Part shown: positions 25,401 through 40,112 of the stretch, piece after piece
Position numbering within the stretch: the first letter of the stretch is position 1
How the letters are laid out: every line of letters begins with the position of its first letter
Source: Gadus chalcogrammus
Lineage: Eukaryota; Chordata; Actinopteri; Gadiformes; Gadidae
Direction of reading: 5' to 3'
NCBI RefSeq assembly: GCF_026213295.1
Contig: NC_079412.1
Location: 15,348,014 to 15,412,013, forward strand
Length of the DNA stretch: 64,000 nucleotides
Made by a program: the position numbers and the translations under genes
The notes under the pieces: model-generated
Database searches by the model: none
Told to the model about the DNA's origin: nothing
What the model saw: the letters and a program-made list of their open reading frames with translations, nothing else

Positions 25401-27911
25401 GTGTTTTGATTTAAAGGTGGAAGTTAATTTTTTGTACCACATCTTGGTTCTTTATTTGACCTGTATTGACAATATATTCAGGATTTTAGGTTTGTTTGGA
25501 GAAGCTAATTTACTAAATTGCATTGAGTGCTTTAATGAAATTAGCTGGAGGGGCCAAGTATTGATATAGACTATGGAGTTTCAATGTTGACACAATGTTT
25601 TCTCTCCCTGACACTATTGACAGTTTAAGTGATTTTTGATTTCTCAGGGCACTGCAAACTCTATATCTCTGTCTGTGTTTAATTAGCTTTGTTTGTGAAA
25701 GAAACGCAGAAGGTAAAGACTTTTGATAGGTTTTCTGTGAGTGAATGACAGATTAATTTGCCTTTTCGTAGTATTTTCTGATTATGTACTCAGATTATTC
25801 TACACAATGAAATAATCCTTAAATGCATAGCAATCTAACAAAAGCAAGAAAGGTCGTCAAATTAAATAGCAAATCTTGATTTGATGAAACTACACACTTT
25901 GTAATGTGCCCAAATAATTTTAAACTGATGGCCATCCAAAATGTGAAACATTCCTTTATTCATTAATTCATTCATTGTTTGTCACTCAGTCGATTATTTT
26001 GTTCCTCATATCAGCTGTTTTGAACTGAAACTTTGTCCCCTTCTCTGTGATATCCATTTGGCATTGTGGGTGTTTAATTGGTTGTATTTTTGGTTTGTTA
26101 TCCGTCTTTAGTCATCAGGAAACCCCGACAGACTCTTTTGTTGTTACCTCTTTTGGGATTGAAAGAAGTGGTTTAAAACTAGTCCTCAGGGGGGCCAGCA
26201 AATACAAGTGTAATGTTGCGCCAATAGCCATTGGCCGGAGTGAGCTGTCCAAAGCACATGGAAGTCCTTTAATGGACATTGGAATGTTAAAGAATCTCGC
26301 TTTGAAAACACAGAAGCCATGCCATTTATGACTATGTCCTTTATAATTGCATAGTCATAAACAGCCTCACTGTTGAGAGATGACTGGGGAATGTGATCTT
26401 GTCAATGTAAATAACTGAGCTGAGCATTTGGCCTGTGGTTTGATTTCTTTGATTTCTGTGCAGCTCCATATGTCTAAACAAATTGATATCAAATAAATGA
26501 TCAAATTGAGTTGCATGTCGTGTAGGACCCCTTCTGGAGCACCATGGGACTTAGAGGGGGTTGGCGGGGTGTTTAGGAGAAGAAAGAACAAATAAACTTT
26601 GGCTGAGGTGTCGTTACCTTTCCCATCACAATGCTGTTTGCTTCAGTAACAACCTCTGATCATTTTCACATATCGCCACACTGTGTGTGTCTGGCTCGTT
26701 AACACATGCGGGGACAGGACAGTCCCAGCGTTGTGTGTAGTTTGGCATCTGCTTTTTTTATCACTGCCTTGTGAATTCCAAAGAGTGATTAGTGTATCTT
26801 TACACATTCAAAACGACTGCCAGCCCTGGCTAATTAAAAAACAAAAAATAATTTGTCTATAACCCCAGTACAACACGTTCTAAAGATAAACTTTCCTTTT
26901 GGGCGGTAACATGTAGGAAAATAACAGTCATGTTATTGAAGAAAGATAAAACAGTTACTCGCAACACATATGCAACATTCTATTGTATGTTATTCAATTA
27001 TATATTCCATAAGGCGAGGCGAGCCACACAACCTCATTCACATTTATTTTTTTCAAATTCCATGGGGCTTAACAGATGTGCTATGGTCACATCTGCTCAC
27101 GCCTTATCCTAAGAAAACAAACAAATGGAAATCTGATCTTTACAAACACAAGTCATTGTTCTGCTCTGTCTCTCTCTCTGCTCTTTCTTCTGTCTCTCTG
27201 TCTGTGTTATCTTTGTATGCATGCATGTGTGCATCCATGTTTTATCCATGTCTTATTTCAGCACAGCAGATACTCTTAAATGTGATGCCAGACGGATCCT
27301 TAAGCACTCTCAAGGAAATCAATGAGAGATGTGAGTCCCGCCTCCTCACATTAACATGAAAATGATCAAGAGTGGCCCAGGATTTGTCTCTTTATTGTGG
27401 GAGCTTTTTGTGAACACCTCAGTGGCCCCGACAGGATGGATCTTTTGTCTTCCAGGAAGAAGAACATGCACTGTCTCTCACTCTGAGAAACACAGACGAC
27501 CCTTTGTTTTATGACTGTACTTTCTCATCACACTTTTTTAAGTGTGACTTTTTAACTATTGGCACAACGAAATTGATGTGATTGCTTTGTAATGAGGAAG
27601 GGAGATTATCTCTCCTACTTGTTCTCTCTCTTCAAACCCCAATCGTCCTGCTCATATTTTATTTATTCTTGGTCATAGTGATGTCCACCCAACCCCGGGA
27701 TCTAAGTCAAAGCCTGGCCATATTTGCTGTTTGTTTGACCTCCAAAGGTCAGGAACCCTAGCCTATCCTTCATCTAAGGACAAAGCTTATGTTTGCAGTG
27801 ACATCATAAATGCCTCTGTAGAGACAACAATGGCTGATGAATTCAATGGGAGCTTGGCACAGTGGACAACAGACACAGATTCATGGCCGCGAAACGTCCA
27901 GTGTCACAGAA

Positions 27912-28092
<181 letters not shown>

Positions 28093-28949
28093 TCCAAAAC
28101 CTAAGCAGATCCAATTGTATCAAGGGGAAATAAACAACCAAGATATAGTTATGGTCTGACCTCCCCAACTGTGAGTCCCAGTGGTTGAACAAATTGTCTG
28201 TGTTGTGGCCTGTTACTGCCAGGGATGGTCAGTAAAGAATCACTGGGCCTAAGAGGTGTTAGAAGCTTTGTTTTTATAGGGTGCCTGGAATGTGTGGAGG
28301 ACTGTGGACATCTGCTTTATTAGCATATGTGATTTCACCCCCAGCCATGCATCTGCTGGTGGTCTGATTATGTTTCATACTGTTAACCAGTCCTGTAAAT
28401 TCAGCATTTTAATGGTTTGCACATTTTTGCTCGAAGTCCCCAGCCCTCTTAAATATAGTGACTGCATGTTCATAATTAGTATATATTTATAATTTTGTTA
28501 ATTGCATAGAAGGGATATACTGGTGCTTTTTTATATGTGTGTCAGCAGCAAGACGCACATAGTTGTTTGTCGTCAATTTCTTCGATTTTGGTTTAGTTCT
28601 TCCTGAGCTGATTGGTGAGAAATGTCATTCACCGGTCATTACAAATGCATCCCACCCATGCACACAATCTGACTGGTGGATTACCATATTCTTTGTTAAG
28701 CTAATAACATCATTGTAGCTTCTTTTAAACCCCGGAGGGGGTTTCATCTTTATGAATGTACATTCCCCAAAGGAGACAGATTTTTTTAAATATACATTCA
28801 TATAATATATGTATATGTATAAATATATATCTGTATATGCGTATGTATATGATTATCTATATATATTTATTCATATTTTTTTATTTTTTTTATTAACTAT
28901 ATATTAATATATATTTGATGAATTTATATTTAGAATATATATATGTGTA

Positions 28950-28951
<2 letters not shown>

Positions 28952-28997
<46 letters not shown>
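28952..28997 (+). repeat. (TA)n tract
   Basis: The pure TA core of a wider AT-rich region (28780-29000) full of TATATG variants. Confidence 0.95.
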
Positions 28998-28999
<2 letters not shown>

Positions 29000-29729
29000 T
29001 CTTTAAATGTGGATACTCAGAGGGACTTTTAGTTATTTTGCTTAAATGACCAGTTCTTCAAAACTCCTATGTTGTGACAATGCGTTTTGGTTCAGGGTGC
29101 TTCCTGTGAGCACAATGCCTGTTAAAGCAGGATCATTAATTAGTTTATATTGGATGCTGGCATTTCTTCGGGCTTCAACTGATAAGGATCCCATTGAGAG
29201 ATCCCCCACCACAGATATGGTCTAACTAATAGACCCGGGCCGGCGTAACCCAACACCCATAAGGCGACTCATTCAATCACGCCTATTGTTTCAGTCACTA
29301 TACAGTTCCTTTATGTTAGATAAGTCTGCCCTGGCCACTAAGATAACAGCAGCGCCTTAAAAGCCTGGATGACACGACCCAGTGTCAACGCCTGGCTCGC
29401 CTCGGAGTCTTGCCCGGATTAATGTGAACACTTAACAGCCAGGCCGAGCCTCAGAGTACCTCTCTAAGTAGCTCCCTCCTGTCCGACCCCATCCCATCCT
29501 TCTATTTTTTTCTTCCCCGCAGGCTGCTGTGAAATTTTTCAGTTTGAATTTTAGAACATCTTTAAATGTGCAGCTTTCCTTGCTTTCCGACGACGCATGG
29601 TTTTGGGATTGTCGACTTGTAGAGGGCTTACCTCGCCATGGCCAGACTGTTAGTCATAATGGCTCAGAGGTAGTGAGCCAGGGAACTAGAATCCCAGCAT
29701 TTGTATGAGCAACATAAATATTATGGCGT

Positions 29730-29758
29730 TGGGGTGGGGGGGTGGGGGGGGGGGGGGG
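29730..29758 (+). repeat. G-rich homopolymer patch
   Basis: GGGGTGGGGGGGTG followed by G16, a potential quadruplex sequence. Confidence 0.9.
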
Positions 29759-30336
29759 TCGGAGGTGAGTCAGGACGCAAGGATTCCAATATTCGTTGGT
29801 CCGTTGACTCGAGGTTGAAAGGAAGGAGAGGAAGTTGACGGGGAGATTTGTCACTAGTGGATTTCTTCCGCTAAGGGGAAAGGGAGGTGGTCCCGGGACA
29901 ACTTGGGGGGTTTGAGTGAACCTGCGGGAGGAGGCCAGCGGGATGTTGGTGTGTGTTCGAGGCAGAGCACCGCTTGGAGATCATACATCAACGGCCCATT
30001 CATCATTCACATGCATTTCACAAATGATGAATCATGCGTCTGAAATGTTTAATTTTGAGTTATTTTAAAAGGTTTGAGCGTTTGGACAACTGAGTTCCCC
30101 AGTGTGATGACCAGTAGGAAATAATGTACTCTCATAAATTTTATACAACTGATTATTAATAAAACATATTGCTTGTATATTTATATAACTAATATAAACT
30201 AATAATAGTACGCTGCTTGCCGGAGAAATATACAAACCCACTAGTTTAATTCTAATGAATTATTCAACAACAACACCATTTTCCCTGACTTGTTTACTCA
30301 TACAGCTGCCAGTCTCTTTAAATGCTTATCACTCGT

Positions 30337-30483
<147 letters not shown>

Positions 30484-30638
30484 CTGATATGTCCATCTCA
30501 TGAAGCAGTGCTAATCCTCCACAACTGCGCCCCTCTGGCACCATATCCGTTGCAGGGCTGGCTGTGTGCTACAATGGGCTCCCCTCCTTTATGCTTGAAA
30601 TTGTTTTAATTAGCCCCTCAGCGGGAGCAGCATGGCAT

Positions 30639-30639
<1 letters not shown>

Positions 30640-30671
<32 letters not shown>
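30640..30671 (+). repeat. (CA)n microsatellite
   Basis: About 15 CA units. Confidence 0.97.
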
Positions 30672-30673
<2 letters not shown>

Positions 30674-32243
30674 ACCCCCTCAATGGGAGTGTCAGACTCC
30701 CGGCAGCCTTGTAGCACATAGACGTGGCGGTGGAAGACCCAGACACGTGCTCTCTGGGCTCCCACTGGAGCCCGCCTGTCGGTGCAGGTATCGCAGCAGC
30801 CCAACACCTTCCTGTAAAGTTGGGGCTGGGATATACGCATCCTCAATGGTATCATGGCTCATTTTTAATTATTCTAGGTCGAGCAGGGGATAGTTACAAC
30901 ATAATTTTTCGCGGGAAAGGATGTCGGAGGATTGAGTCCAACCCAGGCAGCAGAAGCAGTCCTTGTCGGTCAGGGTTTGGGTTCAGGAGGTTGTGTTTAA
31001 ATGTGGTCCCCTATTAAAAGCAAGCACAGAGAAATAAGTTGCTTGAATACTCAAAGCGTCCCCTGATGCATCTTTTTCGCCGCAGAGATTTTCTCTAATG
31101 CATATGATTTGCCGCAGAGACGGCAAAACATGACACCTGTTGAAGGTGCTGGCCCATTCCTCCCTTCTATAAATAAATATAACGTCGTACATCTCTGTAT
31201 TTTCAGCCTGACCTTACAGCCCTGTCGTACAACCCCTTGAGGTCACACTGAAACACAGGAACCGATCATCGCTTCAAACGTAACTGCTTGTGAGCGTGGC
31301 TACATGCACGTTTGCACACATATGTGTGTGTGAGCGTGCATATGTTCCCTGAAACATATAAGCCTCGATGACATGCAATTAGCTTGTGTCCTTGGCTTGC
31401 CCACCTGAAGAGGTGACAAGGAGCCGAGCCGTCGCGTGATCTAGATGGATCATGTGACTACTATGCCACCATAATCCAATATCCAGTCTGTTTGTGGGTG
31501 CTGTCCTAAACCCTATTTAGGGAATCTCTGTGGAATGTCAGCCCCCAAGACTCATGGCTCTGGCTCACCCCCAGTCCTGCTGGACTTTCATTTATTATTA
31601 TTATGTTCTGTGGGGGAGTTTCTGGAACGACCAGATTGAACAACAATCAGACTTTATGTTTTGCAAGATGTTTGCTGAAGAGGAAACATGTTCCTCCTTG
31701 TGCATAAGAACCGGAGGCAATAAAGTTAGTCTCTGTATGTAGATGTCCCAACCCCCCATCCAAATCCAGCCATCCCAAGTCAAATACACCCATCCCCCAT
31801 CCTCCTTTCCCCATGGGAGGAGGGGTGGGAGAGAGAGGGAACCCAAACAGTGTGGGTCCTTTTAACTAAGTTGCTAGAGATAAGTGAATGAATTATTCCA
31901 CTCAGATGCATTCCATTTCAAAGGAGATTGGTATGAGAGTGTGATTTGCAACTTGGATTATTATGGGCATTCAAGTAAGGAACACAGAGGTGCAGATATG
32001 TGCTAAAAGGAGCAAAACAGGTGCTGTGGCATATGTCATATGTCATTCAGCACAAAAAGTAAGGTCAAGTCATAAAGAAAATGTTACCTGAAAATTTGAC
32101 TTTTTTAACAAATACAACTCAAATTTGGCACTACTGAGCTGTTTTGTGAATTTCTGTGTTTTTATTAGATGGGTGCAAATAATTGAATAAATAAATGAAA
32201 ATTACATGTATATATAACTAAATGCAAAGTGAAGCTTTTTCTG

Positions 32244-32274
32244 GAGCATTAAAGTAAATAATGCTTTAATGCTC
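32244..32274. repeat. 11-bp-arm hairpin
   Basis: GAGCATTAAAG and CTTTAATGCTC with a 9-bp loop in AT-rich intergenic DNA. Confidence 0.7.
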
Positions 32275-35200
32275 TATGTTGTAATATATCTTACTAAAGT
32301 AACTAACAAAATTCCATCTGCATAAGGCTTGATTACTTCTTATCCCTGTTAATTGATTAATTGATTGTGTCTGATGAAAATAACACAACCACAAGCCAAA
32401 AACTCTCTCTGCCTCATTCAATAAAAATAAATATATATAAATAATGTACATTTCTTGATGTTTCAGTGATTTGATCTTCAGGGGTTGGTTCTCCAGCCTG
32501 TCTCTGGGAAAAGTAAGGGTCTTGATTATGAAGGATACGACTGCTGGATGTTGAAATGGAGGAGGCTACAATTAGCCCAGATTAATAACGGTGTGCTTTG
32601 ATGGAGCCCCTCCTCATATCTGGGGCCCCAGGCAGGCTCCTGTGAGAAAAAAGTGTTTGTTTGTTTTCGCCCAACATAGTCATGCTGATTATGAGAAACT
32701 GGATACGTTGCATTCTTCCATGAATGGTATTTGAAGTAGTTTTTTTTTTTTTACTTTTCCTGGTTCTCGTCCTCATTCATCATTAGTTTGTCGAATGTGT
32801 GTTTGGACAATGAAGTGATGTCTTCTTTCAGCTGTTATTTCCCTGGCTGAAAAAACAAAACACACACTGTGGTTAACCGTTGTTTTTAATCTCCATATGC
32901 ATTGTAATAAAGTACACTCATTATAAAATATACATAATATATTTGTATTATTTATTTATTAGAAAATGTGAGTTACAAAGTGCTTTGCCCTTTAAAAAGA
33001 CAAACAATCAAAACGGTAACAGGTAGCAATTACTCTAATATGTTAGCTAAGGTGATGCTCACAGCGCCAGAGAAAACTCCCGCTGGGAACAGATTTTTTT
33101 TCCTGGAGTGACGGAGGGATGCTCTGCCGATTCTTCCCACACACCCATCTGTAGCTCCTCCGAGTATTGATTGCTTCACAGTAGCCACCGGCGTGCTAGG
33201 TCTGCTCCTGCAGCGGTGTTTAATGGTGCTTATCGCCTTCTTACCGATTCTTTCACCATCAGCCTTGAAACTGGACACCCGTGCCCATGTATCATCCACC
33301 GGCAGCCTTTCATAGGGAGTGAGTGGAGCATGGAGCCGGAGCCCTGGCCCTCCAAAGACAATCCACTCAACACACATTCTGCCACTGACCAGCTGTGTGG
33401 TTCGGAAAATAAAAAAATAAAATAAGGGAGAAAAAACAACATTTGCCTTTGTCCAGGCCACCCCCCAACCTGTGTTATAGGGGCTGTCATACGCCCCGCG
33501 TTTGTTGGCCTCCTTTGGATGGGTTTTTGAGAGCATGTGGGCTGGAACATAACAAATTCTTGAAGCTTGCGAGAGTCAATAGAGAGGAACAGGGAGGGTC
33601 CTTTTGATCACCGTAACAATACTTGCTTTTCCTACTCTCTATCATGGCTGGTTTTGCTCAAATGTGCTAGCAAGTATAAGGTAATCGGTTCGAACCATAG
33701 AAGTGTGACTATATCTTATTCCAAAGCCTTGACTGATGGGCATTCTTTCATTTCCCCCTCTGCTTCACTAACTCATTTCGAATTTGGTATGGTTGTTATT
33801 AATTAGAATACAGCCCCTTGGAAAGGGACTTCTAAAACATGTCTGCAAAAAATATTTTTGTAATCAGAAGGTCGACATTGTAATTCAAATCTAAACAGGA
33901 AAGTATTTGAAATTCAAAGAAAATGTATTAAATGTGTTTGAAAAGGAGCATATGCGTTGGCATGTGTGTGTGTGTGTTGGGGGGGGGTGTATGACTGGGG
34001 GTCGGTGTTGATGTGTGTGCGTGCGTGTTTGTGCGTGTGTGGGAGTGTGTGTGGGTGTGTGTTTGCATTTCAGTTTTTTTCATCTGTCTCTCAAACAAAT
34101 GCATTATGTTAGGCAGCAGATTCCATCACTTGAGGCAGATCGCCTGCCAGCTAAATGTGTTTATCTGGTAAGTCAGAGACGAGCCTTTCATCACTGCAAC
34201 AAATGGACAGAGACAGACAGGTCAGGGCTAATCACAGGTGCTCAGTGAACCTTTAATGTACTACGTGTTGATTCAACGCTATTTGCAAGTTGTCCTACCT
34301 ACAGGGAATTTGAACGCTGAGATGGGGACAGACAAGATCCTGGATCGAATGACGAGGTAGACCAGCATTACAGTGATCAGATATATCCTTCAGTACGAAA
34401 CATCGATCCACTGTACATTGAACAAGTACACAGAGTATATGCGGTGTCCTATTGGTATCTTCTACACCTTTAAGGTTGAACGTTTCTTTATTGCCATTTG
34501 CAACTTAAACTCATCAAATGAATAGCATCCACTGATTGCATCGTTACCCAGCCAACAATCTGTATAGTGCAAGAGAAAAGAAACAGGAGGATAAAAAATG
34601 GCTGCACACAGTATTGATTGCAATAGTCAGGGACATAACGGTAAGTTGGTCGTTTTTCCTTCTCCGACAGATAGATGAACAACTTTAGTTCGTAGACAGT
34701 CCAATGTTATGGAACAGTTGCTAAAAGAAGAGAAGAATGCAGTTTAATTCGTCAAGGAGATCAAGCCTGACAACTTTAGTAAAGTCGACTGAAACAACGT
34801 CCAGGGCCCCTGACCTAGGGAGGCTGTGACCTCTGACCTTTCTTGGGCCTCTTTTATGAGGAGCTCTTTCAGCTCCGGCCAGACGGCTAAACTATCAAAG
34901 GGTTTTTTATGCGAAAAATCTGCAGGCAAGAGTGGACTAGTATATTTATCATTGTGTGGAGGAAGAAACCCCTGTAACTCTGTGGGGGAGACGGATAGAT
35001 GAGTGTGTGCGTGTGGGTGTGGGTGTGTTTGTGGTACGTATATCCGTGTGTGTGGGTTTGCATGAATCTATTTGCGTGTCTATGTGTGTCTGTGTGCGTG
35101 TCTGTGTATGTTTGCATGTACTTATGTGTTCGTACCCTCCCCTCATTCTCTAGAAACTACCAATAAGGGACAATAAGTGAAAGTCACTCCATATATTTCA

Positions 35201-35762
35201 TAAAGACCTTTGCATACAGTAAAAGTGTCTACAAATGAACATCAATTTATATGCTGATGTAAGCTGGGGATGATCTACATCTGCGCCTCTTTCCCCTCAC
35301 TGAAACATAATCATATATACAACACCTGCTGCCTACACCAAACAATAAACAGTTGGATTTGATTGTCGTTCGAACTCAAAAGGTGCTTCTTTATCGCCGC
35401 CGCCAATTTAAATGTAATCGAATCAAAGACTTATACAGTCCCCTGTTTCTACAGAACGCGTCTAAATTAAATATGGTCAATAAGAGGGATATGACTGTCT
35501 GGCTGTGTTGAACGGTCGGGCGGTGATATTGAAAACATACGGGAGGAGTTGCGGCGGGGTAATGCCATCAAAGCGGCTCTGTGCGTAGAAGGGAGCTCCC
35601 GCTGGTGGATCCTGAAGCTCAGCCGGAAGGATCTGTTTTCTAATACATACAAGTATAGATGCAGCTGCTGTATGCATTACCATATTACTGTCTCCGTCAG
35701 CAACTTACTCACACTGCCAGAGACCCTGGTCTGGGGACCTGGGGAAGTCTGTGCTGCTGGCC

Positions 35763-35909
<147 letters not shown>

Positions 35910-36000
35910 GTAACATCAAGCATTGCATAATGTATATTTTCATTCATTAATGGAATTGTATTTGAATGGATGGGATTTGGATTGTATTTGATGAACACCA

Positions 36001-36019
36001 CACACACTCTCTCTCTCAC

Positions 36020-36075
<56 letters not shown>

Positions 36076-36175
36076 ACACAGATACACAAACAAATGTGAA
36101 CAAACCAACAAACACGCACACACAAACACACACACAAATAAACACGAACATACACACAGGGAAAAACACACAAAC
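36001..36175 (+). repeat. Compound (CT)n-(CA)n region
   Basis: CT repeats at 36007-36041 switch to CA repeats and then a degenerate ACAAACACA tail. Confidence 0.95.
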
Positions 36176-36409
36176 GCAGACAGAAATGCGTCATTCATTG
36201 GGTTATGCAGCTGTTCAGAGGATGCTGGCTGGCGTGCGCGGCCGTCAGAGGGCCGGTAACCCAAACCCGGGCCTTTTAATGTTGCCACCGGGATCGCACC
36301 GCCCGGCCCGTCCCATCTGAAGTCACTGGAAGCAGTTAAAATAATAGGAGCATGCGGGCATGTGTTTGAGGTTATAACAAGGAAAAGAGATCCCGCCCCC
36401 CTCCCCCCC

Positions 36410-36433
36410 ACACACACACACACACACACACAC
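36410..36433 (+). repeat. Short (CA)n
   Basis: About 11 CA units between two C-rich blocks. Confidence 0.9.
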
Positions 36434-36944
36434 CCTCCCCCCGCCACACAAACATACTAACACAACACACATACACAAAGAACACAGACCCCGTAAAGCC
36501 ACCGTGGGACGTCCTGTGGTATAGCTGCAGCATTAGGACATGTTTTACTTGGAGAGAGACCCATGTCAATCATATCATTTGTTGCTTTAGATCAATATAC
36601 TTTGTGTATAACATTGGCACGTTTCAGGAACATATCTATTAACACACTTGTATATAATGTGTACTATGGGTTTTCCTTTTTTCATAAACATAATCAGAAT
36701 TATACTTTCAAACACATTGAAAAGGTTGATCAAAGACTGGAATTCATTCAAATCAATAACGTTTTGACAGAAAGTTCTAGAAACTGAACCTAATAAGCTT
36801 TGATGTACCATCCTCATTCTGAAACAGACTCAGCACATGTTCTCACACACACTCACACAGATCCATAAACACACGCGCACCCCAAGTTCACGCCTATTTT
36901 CATCACAAAGACCACTTTTTGGTCAGGGAGGTGGACCCAAATGG

Positions 36945-37083
<139 letters not shown>

Positions 37084-37473
37084 GTTGACAGATGAGAGCC
37101 CAACAGAGCTCCTATGCTCCAGAGAACGTCAGTTGTTGCAAGAAATTATATTATCAGTGTAATTATAATAAATAAAATAATTATTATTAATCTTAATATT
37201 ATTATATCACTATTATTATTATCCTTCATATTGTCTTTTAAATAAAGACTCACGCAGTGTTTGTATGCATAGGGGTGTTTTAATGTATGATTGTGTATCT
37301 ACATTTATGTGTGTGTGAATGCATGTGTGTTTATGTTTGTATGTGTGTCTAAATGTATGCATACGTGTATGTATGTGTGCATGTGTATGTGGTTGTCTAC
37401 ATGGTTGTGTATATAGTAATTGTGCGTGTATGTGTACATATATGTAATATTAGTGTGTGTTTGCATGCTGATA

Positions 37474-37546
37474 TGTGAAGCACTTTGAGTCGGCCTTGTG
37501 TATGAAAAGTGCTATATAAATAACGTTGCGTTGCCTTGCCTTGCCT
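37474..37546 (+). mobile_element. 3' tail of a LINE/SINE-type retroposon
   Basis: AAGCACTTTGAGTCGGC, then AAAAGTGCTATATAAATAA, resembles the widespread 3' tail of fish non-LTR retroposons and their SINEs. It ends in a short 5-bp tandem tail (TTGCG/TTGCC, four to five units), as expected for a reverse-transcribed 3' end. The 5' part is not recognisable; GT-rich sequence precedes it. Family name not certain. Confidence 0.55.
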
Positions 37547-38178
37547 ACGTGAATGAGTGGGGCGTTCGGGATCACCCATTAAATGGTCCACCAACCAAAA
37601 AACATACTGGTGTTGCTAATCCATGCTATCGCCTGCCTGTTCTTTCTTTGTTTGCATCTTTAATAAGTAAGGCGGCGAACCAGCAGTAAACAGTGCCTCC
37701 TCTGGTGGACAGTGCGTGTGTTTATTTGTTTGACCTTTTCTATTCTTTCCCCTTTTTTTTTTCTTCTTTTGCAGCGGATATTTTCTAAAGTTTTGGTGAC
37801 ACAATGGCTTCCTGATCCGGGGCAGCCCACCCTGCAGATGGCTGGGGCTGGGGGGGGGCTGGGGGGATCAGAGGGCTGTCAGCTTAACGAGCCGGGGGCC
37901 CGCGCCTCGGCTCTGCGGGGGACGGCAGAGTGTGAATGGGGTGTTTCCACCCGCCTCTATAGCCCCCCAACTGGGCATTTGTAAAATGATTTGTGGCAAA
38001 TTTGTTGAATCAATATGGATGTGGGGGTGTGGATAGCCCCCTGAGCGGTGTCTCCCATTCTCTCTGGCCAACCCCCCCCCACCTCTCGGTCTTTCTTGTG
38101 TCTGCGTACGAATCAGAAGTCAACAAGTGCTTCCACTGTAGGTCAGCGCTAACCTGTTGCGTTTGTTGTGTGTCTGCA

Positions 38179-38181
<3 letters not shown>

Positions 38182-38265
<84 letters not shown>

Positions 38266-38300
38266 GTGTGTGTGTGTGTCCGTGTGTGTGTGTGTGTAGG
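38182..38300 (+). repeat. (TG)n microsatellite
   Basis: About 41 pure TG units to 38263, then TCCGTG variants. Confidence 0.97.
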
Positions 38301-38513
38301 GGTCCTTATAACAAACAAATAAAATGTTTGACAGGACAAAATAGTTCTACTTCGTAGTATGTTTATTCATTCCAAATTATTTTCAAGGGTTGTGCGTGGC
38401 CTGCGGAAAAGTGTAAGAGGCTGTAGGTTTATTTAGTACTGTTGAATTCATCTAATGTGCATATAAGCTTAGCCTACAGGCAGAGAGAGCAACAATTCAA
38501 ATCTTCGGGTTTA

Positions 38514-38547
38514 ATAGACTAACCATGGATACTGTTGGTTAGTCTAT
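38514..38547. repeat. 12-bp-arm hairpin
   Basis: ATAGACTAACCA at 38514-38525 and TGGTTAGTCTAT at 38536-38547 are exact reverse complements with a 10-bp loop. Confidence 0.8.
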
Positions 38548-38781
38548 CACACCTGTAGTATAACATACAGGTTTTATCCATGTATCAGCATCTGGGTTCA
38601 GGTCGCCATTACCTTGTTGTATTCAAACATAGTTAAGGTGCTCTTCCGCTTTGATGCCGGCCTCAATGAAAATGTAGCAAAGCATTTAAGCACTTTGGTC
38701 ACACACTCTTTCACCTGTTGAATAATTTTCACAGTCCCTTGAACTTTTATCCTCCCTCTTTCTTCCTGTGTGTGTCAGTGT

Positions 38782-39075
<294 letters not shown>

Positions 39076-40112
39076 GTGTTTACGTGACTTCGATCGATCA
39101 TCGTTCTGAGACAGATGTTGGTAGAATTCTTAATGTGATTCCGATTCCTCCAACTTGTCAGCTTTGAAAGGGGGAAGTGGGATAGAGAATAATCGGCATA
39201 ACATCCCCATAAGTGTGAATGGGGTGCAGCAGATGTGTGGATGGGGGGGGGGGAGAGGGGGTGTACCCACTGGGCCTCCCGAAGGCCCATCTGACCATTG
39301 TTCTGATTGGCAGCCATTTCTTTGGTTGTCACGACAACAGGGATACACCTTTTTGTGTATCTACTATTGGTGCACACAAATGATAAAGCATAATGATTTA
39401 AAGTAATTAACGTTGGATGAATGAAAATGCTCAATAGATACATGTGGGATGTTCTTGGACCTTGATAAAATAACACTTTGAAGCAATCTACAATTTTACT
39501 GAACAACCACACATTCAATTGAATACGATTGAGTTTATAAAGTTCTGTACAGTAGTCTCTAGGCACATTCAGCTGTTCTATTCACAGGCCAGGAAGGGCA
39601 ATCAATACTTGAGGTTAAAGGCCGTCTCTGGTTATTGAGAGCTGATCCTCCTACAGTTAAAGCACACCAGGTGTCTTATAGTCTTTGGGCCAAAGTATTA
39701 TGACCAGAGTCATTGTTATTCCCCTTTCATATACAATGGAAATGCTCAATGGTGGAATTAATAATGCCAACCGGGTTCATGATTAAGTTTGGTGGGATTC
39801 ACCATCCATTTCTGTTTTAAAAATTAATGTAAATCTGCATGTGTTTTTTATTTCAAAGGGTATGATTTATATTAGGAACCTTTAAAATAATTAAATAATT
39901 AAATTTATTTTTACAAAACTTATTGACTCATTATTAAAAAATACATTGGGATTGATAACAAAATGAAAAGTTGTGTGACTATAATAAAATACATACGTAT
40001 TCATTTATTAAGAAATGGGACTTTAGCATATGTATTCAATTTATTATATAAATAAGTGCAAATACGATTACCTGCATGCGTAAAATGTAAGCATCTTTAC
40101 TTTTTGCTTCAG

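Noticed and set aside
33680..33700. GGTTCGAACC, resembling a tRNA B-box
   Set aside because: The final CC of the box is displaced, and no cloverleaf arms or matching A-box fit around it.
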